Assembly (NCBI RefSeq): GCF_022201045.2
Contig: NC_068563.1
Location: 5,270,001-5,334,000, forward strand
Source of the DNA: Citrus sinensis
Lineage: Eukaryota > Streptophyta > Magnoliopsida > Sapindales > Rutaceae
Length of the DNA: 64,000 nucleotides
Direction: 5' to 3'
Part shown: positions 1-9,982 of the stretch, in pieces
Position numbering within the stretch: position 1 is the first letter of the stretch
Layout: the number at the start of each line of letters is the position of its first letter
Translations under genes and position numbers: made by a program
Notes under the pieces: generated by a model
The model's input: only the letters and a program-made list of their open reading frames with translations
Database searches by the model: none
Told to the model about the DNA's origin: nothing

Positions 1-57
1 AATAAACCTCACAAATAAATAGTCTCTAAAACTGGCTTGGAAAAACATGTATATGAC

Positions 58-560
58 TAGGGATGGCAATTGGTCAAGCTTGAACCCGACCCGATCAAAA
101 AAATAAAAATCTCAACCTAAAAAAGAGTCCGATCATTGAATTTCGAGTCCGGTCGGGCTTTTGTCCATACTAAATTTCATAAATTTGTTAAAGATTTTTT
201 TATATTTAAGTAAATAAAATTTAAAAAAAAAAGGACATGGCATATGTGTGTGTGTGTATTAAAATTAAGTATAAATATAAAAATTACTCAATGTCTCAAT
301 CATATCATTATATGAATAATAAAATAAACATAATCCAAATTATGTTTTATAAAATTATACAAATAAAATTATTTTCTTATTTTTGAATTCGAGTCAGGTC
401 AGCCAGGCTAGGTGAGCCTTGAATCTTGATCCAAATTTAATTAGGCCCTGATTTTTAGGTCCAAGCCCGACCCGAAACCTTTAAATTTGGGTCAAATTTC
501 GAAAGATTTTGATCTGGTCAATCGGGCTAAAATTGAGACCGGCTCTTTTTGCCACTCTTA
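58..560. mobile_element. hAT-type non-autonomous element (MITE)
   Basis: The ends form imperfect terminal inverted repeats: TAGGGATGGCAA at 58-69 and its near complement TTGCCACTCTTA at 549-560. They are flanked by an 8-bp target duplication matching at 6 of 8 bases (TATATGAC at 50-57, TATATGGT at 561-568), the duplication size of hAT elements. The interior is AT-rich with no transposase. The same terminal motif bounds the elements at 7461-8504 and 27613-28481. The decayed ends suggest it is older than those two. Confidence 0.75.
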
Positions 561-568
561 TATATGGT

Positions 569-1939
569 TCCTTTTGACCCAATGGGTCATGAACTTTTTA
601 GACACAGTGATGATTTTTTTTGGCCCAATAAAGGTTGAATTTGTGTTTTATCATGCAATTAAAGTTTACAAACACTCCATTTAAAATTATGCTCACCCCA
701 AAATTAATTACCAAAGAAGTAAAACCTAAATGAATATTTCAATTTAGTAGTGAAGCTAATTTTTTTCATCCGGGTTAAATCCAGGTACTTTTACAAGATG
801 TCATGTCTATTGTTATTTATCATATCATTTCATTATCATATATAAGAGAGATAGCTACACATATGCCACATAATTGTCATAATAAAAATGATGCCAAGAA
901 ATAAAATTTAAATGCTAAATACAAAAATCAAAAAATCAATTTATAATTTTCATGGCCAATGATAGCCAACTACCCCTTTAATTGTCATAATAATATTTTG
1001 GCCAGTATAACTATATATTTAGAAATATTAGTTGTAGTTCCTACTGCTATTTCAGGACCGTCAGATATCATGTAAAGAGCCGACAACTCCTTGATACAAC
1101 TAACAGCATGGATTATAACTAAAAACGGTATTTAAACATACAGGAAAGACATTATCATTCTTCTGAATTAAAGGGTATCTATATTGAACGAAAATCTATT
1201 TGTTTATGTTAACTTAAGATTGAAAACTGGGGCTGAGAATGGAAAATCATTAAGTTATGTGGACATTACAAGTCATATGACTTGGGCAGGTCTAATACAA
1301 AAAGGTGTACAAATTAACCTTAATGCATCAGCAATTTCTGTGAGTAGTTTTGTTAATTCAATAGTCTATTCCCTTACAACTCCATCAACACGAAAAAAGT
1401 TGATCATCAATTCAAAATGAGTTTGCTACAATGAAGAACAATAGTCAAAATGTTTGTTGCAACATTTATTGTATGCTTCTAGCCGAATCTTATTAAAAAT
1501 TAGAGAATATTGGTTGATTCAAATCAATGTGGAACTATTACCGTACGCCCATGACTCTTACATGAGAATGTCCTCATTTTTTTTAATATGGATTTAGAAT
1601 TTTACAACATTGTAAAAGTTTTTTACAATGTTGTAAAATTTCGAATCGACATTTTAAAAAATACGGATATCTGCAAGGATTATAATAATAAGACTACATG
1701 CATGTATTTCATTTGTGTTTTATAACTCTGTGATTGTTTTTCATTTGTGTTTTACAACTCTATGATTTGTTTGATGATGTACGCAATTATCCCATGCTTT
1801 CTAAAGCCATGGATAATATTAATCTCTTTGGTAGTTATCAAAATTTTAAAGAATGAATGAATAATTATTTATCTCTATTTTTAAAATGTAATACAAAAAT
1901 TAAGGTGAAATGAAACAAATCATACACCAACAAAAAATG
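569..1939. other. AT-rich spacer, no gene seen
   Basis: I see no conserved coding sequence. The 78-codon frame at 1184-1420 does not begin with ATG and shows no family motif. The stretch is the 3' flank of the minus-strand pectinesterase that ends at 1940. Confidence 0.5.
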
Positions 1940-3423
1940 CTATCTATTCCCTTTAGTGTTTGCATCATTAGTTGTGAAATCATCCTTGAATTTGAGAGCT
2001 GCATTTCTAAGCCAAGCCCCCCCACCAGTCAAGTCCTTGGACAAGAACATAGATGCTTCAACATCTGATAAGCTGTTTGACCAAGCAACCCTTTTTGATC
2101 TATCAGCTCCCGGACCCGAACACCTGTATTCACCGTAGTACAACTTTCTGCAAAATCAACACATCAAAAACAATGAAACAAGTTAAACACCTGGCCTGTG
2201 TGTGGTTAATTTCAATTTGGTACACATACTATTAAAGCAGATTAATTGAATAAATGATATACTTCTGCTTGGCATGGTCGTTCAGATCATTCCATCCTTG
2301 GGGCAGTATCACATCGGACATGTAAGTCAGGGCATACACAACCCTAGAATAAGGACCCCAGGGCCTTCCAAGCACTGCCTTACCAACGCCGGAAATCTTG
2401 CAATCCAAGAAAGTGAATCCAGTGTTTTCCTCTGATGACACTCTTTTCTGAGCAGTTATAGCTCCGCCCCACGTGGAAAGAGAATGTATAAGGCATCTCT
2501 GCAAATTAAGGTCATGAGTCAATGTTGTGAAACTTAATTAATTAATTGTTTATGCTGGAAATTAAGGTAGCGTAATGAGAATGAGTACTCACTTCAAAGA
2601 GGGAGTTAGCATTTCCGCTGATGAAATCCGTGGCTCCTTCGATGTAGCATTTGCTATAATAATGATTTCCAGTGTCATCTAGCAGTGTATGTTGGTAAGA
2701 CAGAATCCTGCAGCCGTAAAATGCAGCTCTATCTGCAGAGACTCTTAGCGCAACTGCTTTGCCGTATGATCCATATGTGTTCTGTAACATATTAATTTTT
2801 CAAGGTATAAGTTATATACGTAAATGATGGCTAGCAATCAAGGACTTGATCATATACGAATACTGCAAAGCAAATACGTACCTGAATCGTTAGAGATCGC
2901 GCAACAAAATGAGAAGCCAACACAGTGAGAGTTGCAGAATCAAGGATGGAGCCACCATCACTCCATGTTATTTTGGTGCGAGATGCCTTTGTGCCACTGA
3001 TTGTTATGAAGGGCTTATTAGCAGGCACAATAATCTTTTCTCTGCATATATATGATCAAGCACATGTAAACATATAGAAGAAATTGTGTATTGACTTCCA
3101 GCTATTGAAACCAACAAAATTCAATTGAAAATATATATAAAAGAAGAGATGTAACATTTAATTATTGACCTGTAAATTCCTGGGGCAACCGAAATGAAAA
3201 CCAATTCTGAGTTATTATCTGGTACAGAATCAATGGCTTCTTGTATGGTCCTAAAATCTCCTCTGCCGTATTTTTCAACTCTAATGAGAACAGCAGTGGA
3301 GAAATCTTTGGGAATTGTAGCAGTGGAGCCGCAGGTAGCCGTGATTGAAGCAAAAACAATTGTTGATGCAACAAACAGAATGCTAACATTTTGACTATAA
3401 TTCTTCATTGTAACAGAACCCAT
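1940..3423 (-). CDS. Pectinesterase-like protein with altered active site (copy 1)
   Basis: Five exons read on the minus strand: 3423-3170, 3041-2882, 2781-2593, 2498-2263 and 2147-1940. They join in phase to 348 codons, usual for a plant pectinesterase without an inhibitor pro-domain. The family removes methyl esters from cell-wall homogalacturonan. Residues 1-35 look like a secretory signal peptide (basic start, hydrophobic 12-28). Visible motifs are PGIYRE, KAVALR (146-151), DFISG (190-194) and LGRPW (244-248). Relative to plant enzymes, catalytic Gln becomes Lys146 and the general acid/base Asp becomes His169 (QHTL instead of QDTL). Gln168, nucleophile Asp190 and Arg246 are kept, with normal spacing of 22 and 21 residues. 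It lies head-to-head with copy 2 at 4874. The frame is intact but activity is doubtful. The start at 3423 is chosen because MGS plus a signal peptide is shared with copy 2. Confidence 0.85.
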
Positions 3424-4873
3424 ATACGTTAATGATCAACTTTTTCTACACCTTTCAATATATGGCTTTCCCTGCCCCCAGGTGAGATTAGATATAAACC
3501 TTTACTTACTCTACTTAATTAGAAACTAACAAATAAAGATAGGTCTATTTAGAGATTGTTACTGTCATATGACTTGTAATGTTAACATCACTTGAGACTT
3601 GACGATTTTTCATTCTCACCCTCAGCTGTCATCTAAAGTTAACATATACAGATAGACAATGACATAATTTAGATACCCTTTTAATTTAGGAGAATGATAG
3701 TTCTTTCCTGTAAGTTTGAATACCTTTTTTAGTTGTAGTCCATTTACTGTTATTTGTTTTAGGGAGTTAACAGCTCTTGACTTTGAAAAATATTAATAAT
3801 AAAACCTTATATCCAACGGTTGTGAGCTGGCAATATTATAGAAACCAGACTATTATTATCACGTATTTGGCTATTATTTTCCCGTGAAATCATACATTAA
3901 CCTTTTGATTTTTGTTGTATTTAAAATTTTTAATTTTTTTCCTTAATTAATATCATTTTTAATTGCCACAATAATATTAACTTTCTAAGGACGTGGGCTT
4001 GAAGCTTTTTTCATGTGACATGGAATCTTTGCTGATATCTTTTGCCATCCCTCCTATGCCTTAAAACTGAGAATTTTCTTTTGACATTTATATGGCTCCT
4101 TAATTTTGGTTCATCGGCCCCCTTAAAACAGAAGCTACAAGATTTGTCAATTACATGGAGTCTGATTTGGTTCTGCTTAGTGCCTGTTCCAAATTAAGAG
4201 TATATAGTTGTTTCTTACTCTTTATCCAAATCAAGGTAACTACGTATACGACTTTCATTCGTCAGAAATGACCACAAAAATCCTCGTCCATAAACAATAC
4301 ATGCAAGCAATAGTATAAATGCTGTAAATGGTAGGCGGGTTTGATCATGTTCAATAAACAACCAACTTAATTTAATGGGAAAGCTGCACTCGAGTACGGA
4401 GAATAATTAAGTCAATTATGTCAAGATTAACTAACAAATACAACATGGCCTGATAGAAAATTTTCTGAGTTTTTACTTTTGCAATTAATCTCATAGCTGA
4501 TGGGTGATGACTGGACTTGAATAAGTAATCATGTAGCACGTAAACTAAGATTTCACACACGTTATGCAATCTTGTATTTCAAGCAAAATCAGCTAGTGAT
4601 GCTTCTGCTCACAATATCCTTAATTCTCTAATGTACTTTAATGTTTACGTTAAGATGGCCATCTTTTACTTCAACTGCAAGAAATCGGCTACAAGCCATC
4701 AATTTGGTCGACTTTCATCTGGGCATGCCATATATAATATGGTCTACAAACCTAAATGCCTCAGTAAATTCTGTGCAACGTTGCTTCATTCCTTCCCTGA
4801 AGCATATATAGTTTATTGGAGATTTTATTCTTTCAACTCCATCGAGAACAAATTAAAATTTGAGCACATGCAC
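3424..4873. promoter_or_regulatory. Shared upstream region of two divergent pectinesterase genes
   Basis: About 1.45 kb of AT-rich sequence separates the two start codons. No other gene is visible. It must hold both promoters, but I could not fix a TATA box or factor site with confidence. The frame opening at 4631 merely runs into copy 2. Confidence 0.4.
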
Positions 4874-6032
4874 ATGGGTTCTGCTACAATGAAGCATGTT
4901 AACATTATGTTTCTGGCCACAATTGTTTTTGCTTCACTCATGGCTACCAGCACTGCTGCTACTAGCTCCATGGATTTGTCTACTGCCATTCTCGTTCAGT
5001 TGATCAATCTGGCAAAGGAGATTTTAAGAAGATACAGGATGCCATTGATTCTGTGCCGTCTAATAACTCGGAAACTGTTTTCATCCGAGTTAAGCCAGGA
5101 ACATACAGGTACATTTATTTGCAAGCTTGGTATCTCCGGCTGCCTTAATTTGACCGTATATGGAAGTTTTATTGCATGTGCGTCTGCAGAGAAAAGATTG
5201 CTGTTCCTGCTGATAAGCCTTTCATTACGATAAGTGGCACAAAGGCTTCTAGCACCATAATAACTTGGAGTGATGGTGGGGAGATATTTGAATCTGCAAC
5301 ATTCACTGTGTTGGCAGATGATTTCGTTGGAAGATTTCTAACCATTGAGGTATTTACTTGCATTATATTTCAGTGTTGGTATTATGATGCTCATTTTTTA
5401 AATTAGTACTTAACTTTATGATTAGTTGCATACAAAATTTGAAAGCTGAATCATAGTAGATCTCCTAATTTATATCTTGAACAACATCAACAGAACACTT
5501 ATGGGTCAGCCGGCAAAGCTGTTGCACTAAGAGTGTCAGCAGATAGAGCAGCATTCTATGGGTGCAGGATCCTGTTTTATCAAGATACTCTCTTGGATGA
5601 TACTGGAAACCATTACTACTGCAACTGTTACATTGAAGGAGCCACGGATTTCATTTGTGGAGATGCTGCCTCCCTCTTTGAAGTGAGTGTTCTTCATAGA
5701 CTACAGAGAAAGAACTTAGATACCATAATTCATTAAGTTCAATTACACTTTCCCCCTAAAAACCAAAAATTTTCAACAATTTTATCTCTTTTACAGAGTT
5801 GTCATATACATTCTCTTTCCACGGGGAATGGAGCTATCACTGCCCAAAAAAGAGTGTTGCCAGAAGAAAACACTGGAATCAATTTCTTGGGTTGCAAGAT
5901 TACCGGTGTTGGGAAGGCAGTACTTGGAAGGCCATGGGGGACTTATTCTAGGGTGGTTTATGCCCTTACTTACATGTCTGGTGTAATACAGCCGCCAGGA
6001 TGGGATGACTGGCACGACTATAGTAAGCAAAG
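4874..6032 (+). pseudogene. Pectinesterase pseudogene (copy 2), frameshifted and lacking exon 5
   Basis: Four exons align one-to-one with copy 1: 4874-5108, 5190-5349, 5494-5682 and 5797-6032. Exons 2, 3 and 4 have exactly the same lengths as in copy 1 (160, 189, 236 nt). The start ATG and a signal-peptide-like leader are present. A one-base deletion near 5000, after the ACTGCCATTCTCGTTCA stretch, shifts the frame in exon 1; downstream the correct frame resumes (GDFKKIQDAIDSVP). The fifth exon, with the [11 protein letters not shown] region, is not found after the donor at 6033. This copy keeps the catalytic QDTL that copy 1 has lost, but also has Lys in place of the upstream Gln. It should not make a full enzyme. 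Confidence 0.85.
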
Positions 6033-7181
6033 GTAAATATCATCTATTCTCACAATTGCATTTTCATTCTTGCACAATCAATGTCAAAATAAATGAGCAA
6101 GTAGAATGATTGAGCGAAAAATGTTGTTTAAAAGCAAAATGAAAAACAAAAATAAAGAATATGGATTACTAATTTTAGAATTTTAAGGGGCTTATCTCAA
6201 ACAAATTCTCTCATTCAACTAAAAAATAATTAAATAAATCAATGATGGCTTAGTTAATTAAGGAGTTCAAATAAAATTTTAGAGTAATCCTACACATTCT
6301 AAATTTTTTTATTTCAAAAAGCTATCAAGTTAACCTAAAAAAGGTGTAGGGTATGCTTTTCTTTTCGAGCATAATGGATGGATAGTCAGACAGTGGGTTT
6401 GCCTACCAAAATCAAGTTAAATAAAGTCAATCAAATGATGTAATATTGATCAATTGGTTGATGAGATAATACAACCAATTCACTTAGATCTTGCCAATAA
6501 TTACCTACCACTCAAAAAATGACATACTATTTGGGATAAAAAAAATTAAAATGCCTATCATTACTCAATTTTACAAGAATTGTAAAGAAAAAATTCTTGC
6601 ACCAAAGACTTAAGTTACATTGGTCACTAGTTAGGTTGATCGTCCTCAATTCACAAAGTGGTTTTTAAGTAGTTTTATTTAAGTAATTACTCGAGTTGCA
6701 ATCTTATAGGAGGGAGGGAAAAAAACTAATTATTTTTTGCCGCTCCCCTATTTTTTCAGAAAATGAAAAAGAAAAAGGAAAGAATTCCACCTTCATTGTT
6801 AGTCAACGGTTGATATTATTAATATTAGGTAATATTTGTAAAACTTTGTTATAGAATAATTTGGTTTGCCCCATACTTTGAATTTATTTCGCTATTATTA
6901 TGTTTAGAATTTAAATATCATGTTATATTATTCTGTATATAACAGATCATACAAGATTATATATTAATATGGTCTATAGTTATTTTTTCTCTGCCTACCA
7001 TATTTTTCTGATTATTTAAAAATACTTGCGAGAAAAATCTATTTTTTTTACAGTAAATTAAATTTGTTTCTAGTGATTTGAAATCTTGCTACGCGACAGT
7101 ATATATTTTTAAAAAATATTGTACGTAATTATTTATATGTATAATCTAAGTGGCATCAAGTACTTTAATTTGTAATTGCAG
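6033..7181. other. AT-rich spacer; expected pectinesterase exon 5 absent
   Basis: After the exon-4 donor I looked for the last pectinesterase exon and did not find it. The stretch is AT-rich, with no other conserved coding sequence, and ends at the acceptor of a fatty acyl-CoA reductase exon at 7182. A deletion or rearrangement joined two unrelated gene remnants. Confidence 0.5.
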
Positions 7182-7460
7182 ATATGACATTGCTATCGAT
7201 ATAAACACAAGAGGACCTTCCCATGTCATGAATTTTGTAAAGAAGTGCAAGAAGCTTAAGGTTTTTGTGCACGTATCAACAGGCAAGTGTGTCTAAAACT
7301 TATAATGTTCGCAAAAGTCAGCAGGACCCGTGTGAAAGGCAAAATGCAATTTTAGTTTCCTTAAGCTTTTGCCAGAAATCGGGGATTGAAATGTTATTAT
7401 CCTTCTTTCAAAATTATTCACAGCATATGTTAATGGAAAGAGACAAGGATTATGGAGAAG

Positions 7461-8504
7461 TAGGGATGGCAAAAATCCCCATAGGGACGGGTACCCTTAG
7501 GGATTTTCCCCATTCAGGGAGGGTATGGGGATAATTTTATACCCAATTTTTTATTCGGGGAGGGGACGGGGATGAGGTGGAATCCCCATCCCCTACCCAT
7601 TTCCCCATTTTAATTTTTAATTTTAATTTTATTTTTAAAATTACTAATAAATAAATAACAAAATTATAAATATTGTTAAAAACAATAAATATCAAAATAT
7701 TTATATTATTAAATGCTAATAGGTATCCTACATTAGCTCGAATTGCTAGAAATATTTTGGCACTTCCAATTACAACAGTTGCTTCTGAATCATCTTTTAG
7801 CACCGGTGCTAGAGTTGTGAGCCCACACCGTAACAAACTTCATCCAAGCACATGGGAGGCCTTAATGTGCTGTCAAAGTTGGTTACGAGCTTACAATATC
7901 AGTATGAGTTTATTTTACATTGTAATTATATTATACAGTTATTAATATTTGCACTTATAAGTTACTTTACTTATATCATTTTCATTGTTTTAGGTTTGAA
8001 ATCTGAGGCTATCTCTCAATTTGCCACATTTCTCGAGGAAGAACAGGACGAGCAGGACGAGCATGAGGTAAATAGTTTTATTAAAAATATTAATTAAGTA
8101 TCTACATTTATTTCATTTATTTTATTGCTGATATAAAAATAATTTTTTTCTTTTTATTGTAGGATTATGAAGATTGAGTCATTGACAAAGTTAATTATTT
8201 TAATAATTTATATTTTGAATGTGACTTTGTAATGGATCAATATTAATGTAAGATATATTTTGAACTTTATTTTTATCTGAATTTTTTATTTTAATATAAT
8301 TAATTTAAAATCGAAAATAAAAAAAATGTATTAGACTATTAGTTATTCGGGGACCGGGGACCTTTGGGGATTCCCTGTTATTATTCGGGGAGGAGATGGA
8401 GATTCTCTCAAGCAATTCTGACGGGGACGGGGACATACGAAAAATATCGGGAATGGGTATGGGGAGATTGGTCCCCTCCCCTCCCCTCCCCATTGCCATC
8501 CCTA
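7461..8504 (+). mobile_element. hAT element, deletion derivative with perfect target duplication
   Basis: The termini are perfect 12-bp inverted repeats, TAGGGATGGCAA (7461-7472) and TTGCCATCCCTA (8493-8504). The 8-bp target duplication TGGAGAAG is identical at 7453-7460 and 8505-8512. Subterminal regions are G- or C-rich runs. The 1,044-bp interior keeps only the C-terminal end of a transposase, so it is a truncated, non-autonomous copy. It interrupts an exon of the fatty acyl-CoA reductase remnant. Confidence 0.93.
7690..8178 (+). pseudogene. hAT transposase C-terminal dimerisation domain remnant
   Basis: The frame at about 7715-7890 reads RYPTLARIARNILALP, then SESSFSTGARVVSPHRNKL and CQSWLRA. 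This is the signature of the hAT dimerisation region. Likely continuation exons read GLKSEAISQFATFLEEEQDE (about 7994-8068) and DYED-stop (about 8163-8178), each next to plausible splice sites. The BED zinc finger and catalytic core are missing, so it cannot be a working transposase. Confidence 0.85.
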
Positions 8505-8960
8505 TGGAGAAGCCATTCAGCATGGGGGATACGATAGCAAGAGAATTAAACTTCAATAACTCCAAAACTGAACCAAAATTGGACGTTGAAAAAGAAATAG
8601 AGTTGGCTGTGAAATCCAAACAAGCCCTTGAAAATGATGAAGATGTTCGAAAGAAAATGAAGGAATTGGGTTTAGAAAGGTAATAGAATTCCCCTCATCT
8701 CTTTATTATTATTTTTGTTTAGATTTGGTGCTGCTTCATTTAATTAACATCTAATTGTTAATTAGGGTAAGAAAATATGGATGGCAAGTCACATATGTTT
8801 TCACAAAGGCTATGGGCGAAATGATGATTGATACCATCATTTTATAAAATCCTAAGTAACAAAATTATTCCATATATTGATTTGACTTAAATTTGATGTC
8901 TTGATGCATGAATTAGCCTTTTTATTTATTTTCAATTTTTCTAGCAGAAAGCATGTCGCA

Positions 8961-9456
8961 GGTGATGACGTGGAAAGGGCGATTAACGGCGTGGCATAAG
9001 TGGAAGCAATTTTGCGACGTCGAGATCTACCTAGCTCATGCAGGTCAAAGGAAATAGACGACCCAATTCTTCAATTCTTTGTAAATGAAACCTTAGCCGT
9101 GACTCGTGTGATAGGTCAACGATTGAGACTATGGTAAGAGCCAGGGGCGGATCTATTAGGAGACAGTCAGGGGCCATGGCCAGTTGGCCCCTGCAAAAAA
9201 AAAAAAAAAGTTTAATACTTAATATTTATATTAAAATAAATAAATATTAATAAAATACTAATTTTATAGGCTTAAAAAAAAATTTTTAGCCCCTCCAGCC
9301 AAATTTACTTGTTCCCCCTGGTAAGAGCATTGATGGAATTAATTTAAAAGAGAGGAAATCATGAGATCAGTGGACAGGATTGCAGGATTGGCTCGGAATA
9401 GTGTAAGCCGAGTCGGATCTTTCATCAGAGAATTAGAGAAGCTGATGCTGTTAGCA
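8961..9456 (+). pseudogene. UDP-glycosyltransferase relic, internally deleted
   Basis: The sequence after the acceptor at about 8960 matches exon 2 of the intact UGT at 10597. It carries RRRDLPSSCRSKEIDDPILQ (about 9015-9075) and FFVNETLAVTR, then jumps directly to CDRSTIETMVRALMEL and RNSVSR...RELEKLMLL (to 9456). The middle, including the PSPG nucleotide-sugar box, is deleted. The join lies where short similar strings (GACTCG and GACACGTGTGATAG in the intact gene) could recombine. Stops occur inside (GCATAA near 8998, TAA near 9345) and a 179-bp MITE sits in the C-terminal part. It is a dead tandem relative of the gene 0.5 kb downstream. Confidence 0.8.
9142..9320. mobile_element. hAT-like MITE, 179 bp, perfect target duplication
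   Basis: The element begins CAGGGGCGG and ends TTCCCCCTG. Its perfect 8-bp duplication GTAAGAGC lies at 9134-9141 and 9321-9328. It holds an A-tract (about 9196-9211) and no coding capacity. Removing it together with one duplication copy restores the UGT reading ETMVRALMEL across the site, which confirms the boundaries. Confidence 0.9.
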
Positions 9457-9982
9457 TGTAAGTACAAACATTGGCAACTATCTTTCATTTTCAACCGTTC
9501 GATTAAATCTTTCGATTATCAATTCTCTAATGTTTATTACCCATCTATCTTAAAATTGATATTGTAACCCAATGAACTAAGCTTATTAATATACTTAACA
9601 AGCAATCGCTAGAAGCTGTGACTAATGAGTTATTTTACATGCTAATTAAGCGGAAGCTTTTTATGATCACTTTGCTAAAAAGGTTCTCTAACCTAAACAT
9701 TTGAAGATAATTAAACAACAATCACAAAGCTTTGAGGTAGAATGATATATATTTTTTATTATAAAGTTTAATATGATCGTTATACATCTGTACATCACAC
9801 GTCAACTTTCCTGTTTCCAACAAGGGACCTTATTTTTTTCTTCTTGTTTTATACAATACTTCATTTTCCATGTCCCTATTGCCGTATTGTTTACAGCTAG
9901 CGTGAAGTGAAGGGCTGATCAAATGAATTCTTGTTTCTAGTACCTCAATTCCCACAAGAAATTGAGGTTTAAAGTTTTGTCA
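9457..9982. promoter_or_regulatory. Upstream region of the UGT gene
   Basis: This 526-bp AT-rich stretch lies between the UGT relic and the intact UGT start. TTTATACAAT near 9848 could serve as a TATA element, about 135 bp before the ATG, but this is only a plausible match. No other gene is visible. Confidence 0.35.

Larger units (their letters stand above)
7182..8846 (+). pseudogene. Fatty acyl-CoA reductase (FAR) fragment, hAT-disrupted
   Basis: Three consecutive exons of an alcohol-forming fatty acyl-CoA reductase are recognisable. Exon 7182-7282 encodes INTRGPSHVMNFVKKCKKLK and HVST. The next starts at 7424 with AYVNGKRQG and, after the transposon, continues MEKPFSMGDTIARE to 8679. Exon 8766-8846 encodes RKYGWQVTYVFTKAMGEMM and then a stop. 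These belong to the NAD(P)-binding half (NAD_binding_4 type). The family makes fatty alcohols for wax and suberin. The intron at 7283 begins GC (CAG/GCAAGT), a legitimate rare donor. Beyond the 1.04-kb hAT insertion at 7461, a missing base at the GGATT/ATGGAG junction shifts the frame. The N-terminal exons and the whole C-terminal half are absent. Confidence 0.8.

Noticed and set aside
1184-1420. A 78-codon frame in the first spacer
   Set aside because: It starts with TTG, has no recognisable motif, and no neighbouring exon continues it.
4874-8846. A possible pectinesterase-fatty acyl-CoA reductase fusion gene
   Set aside because: The donor at 6033 and acceptor at 7181 could pair, but both parts carry frameshifts and the domains are unrelated. 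Juxtaposition of relics is simpler.
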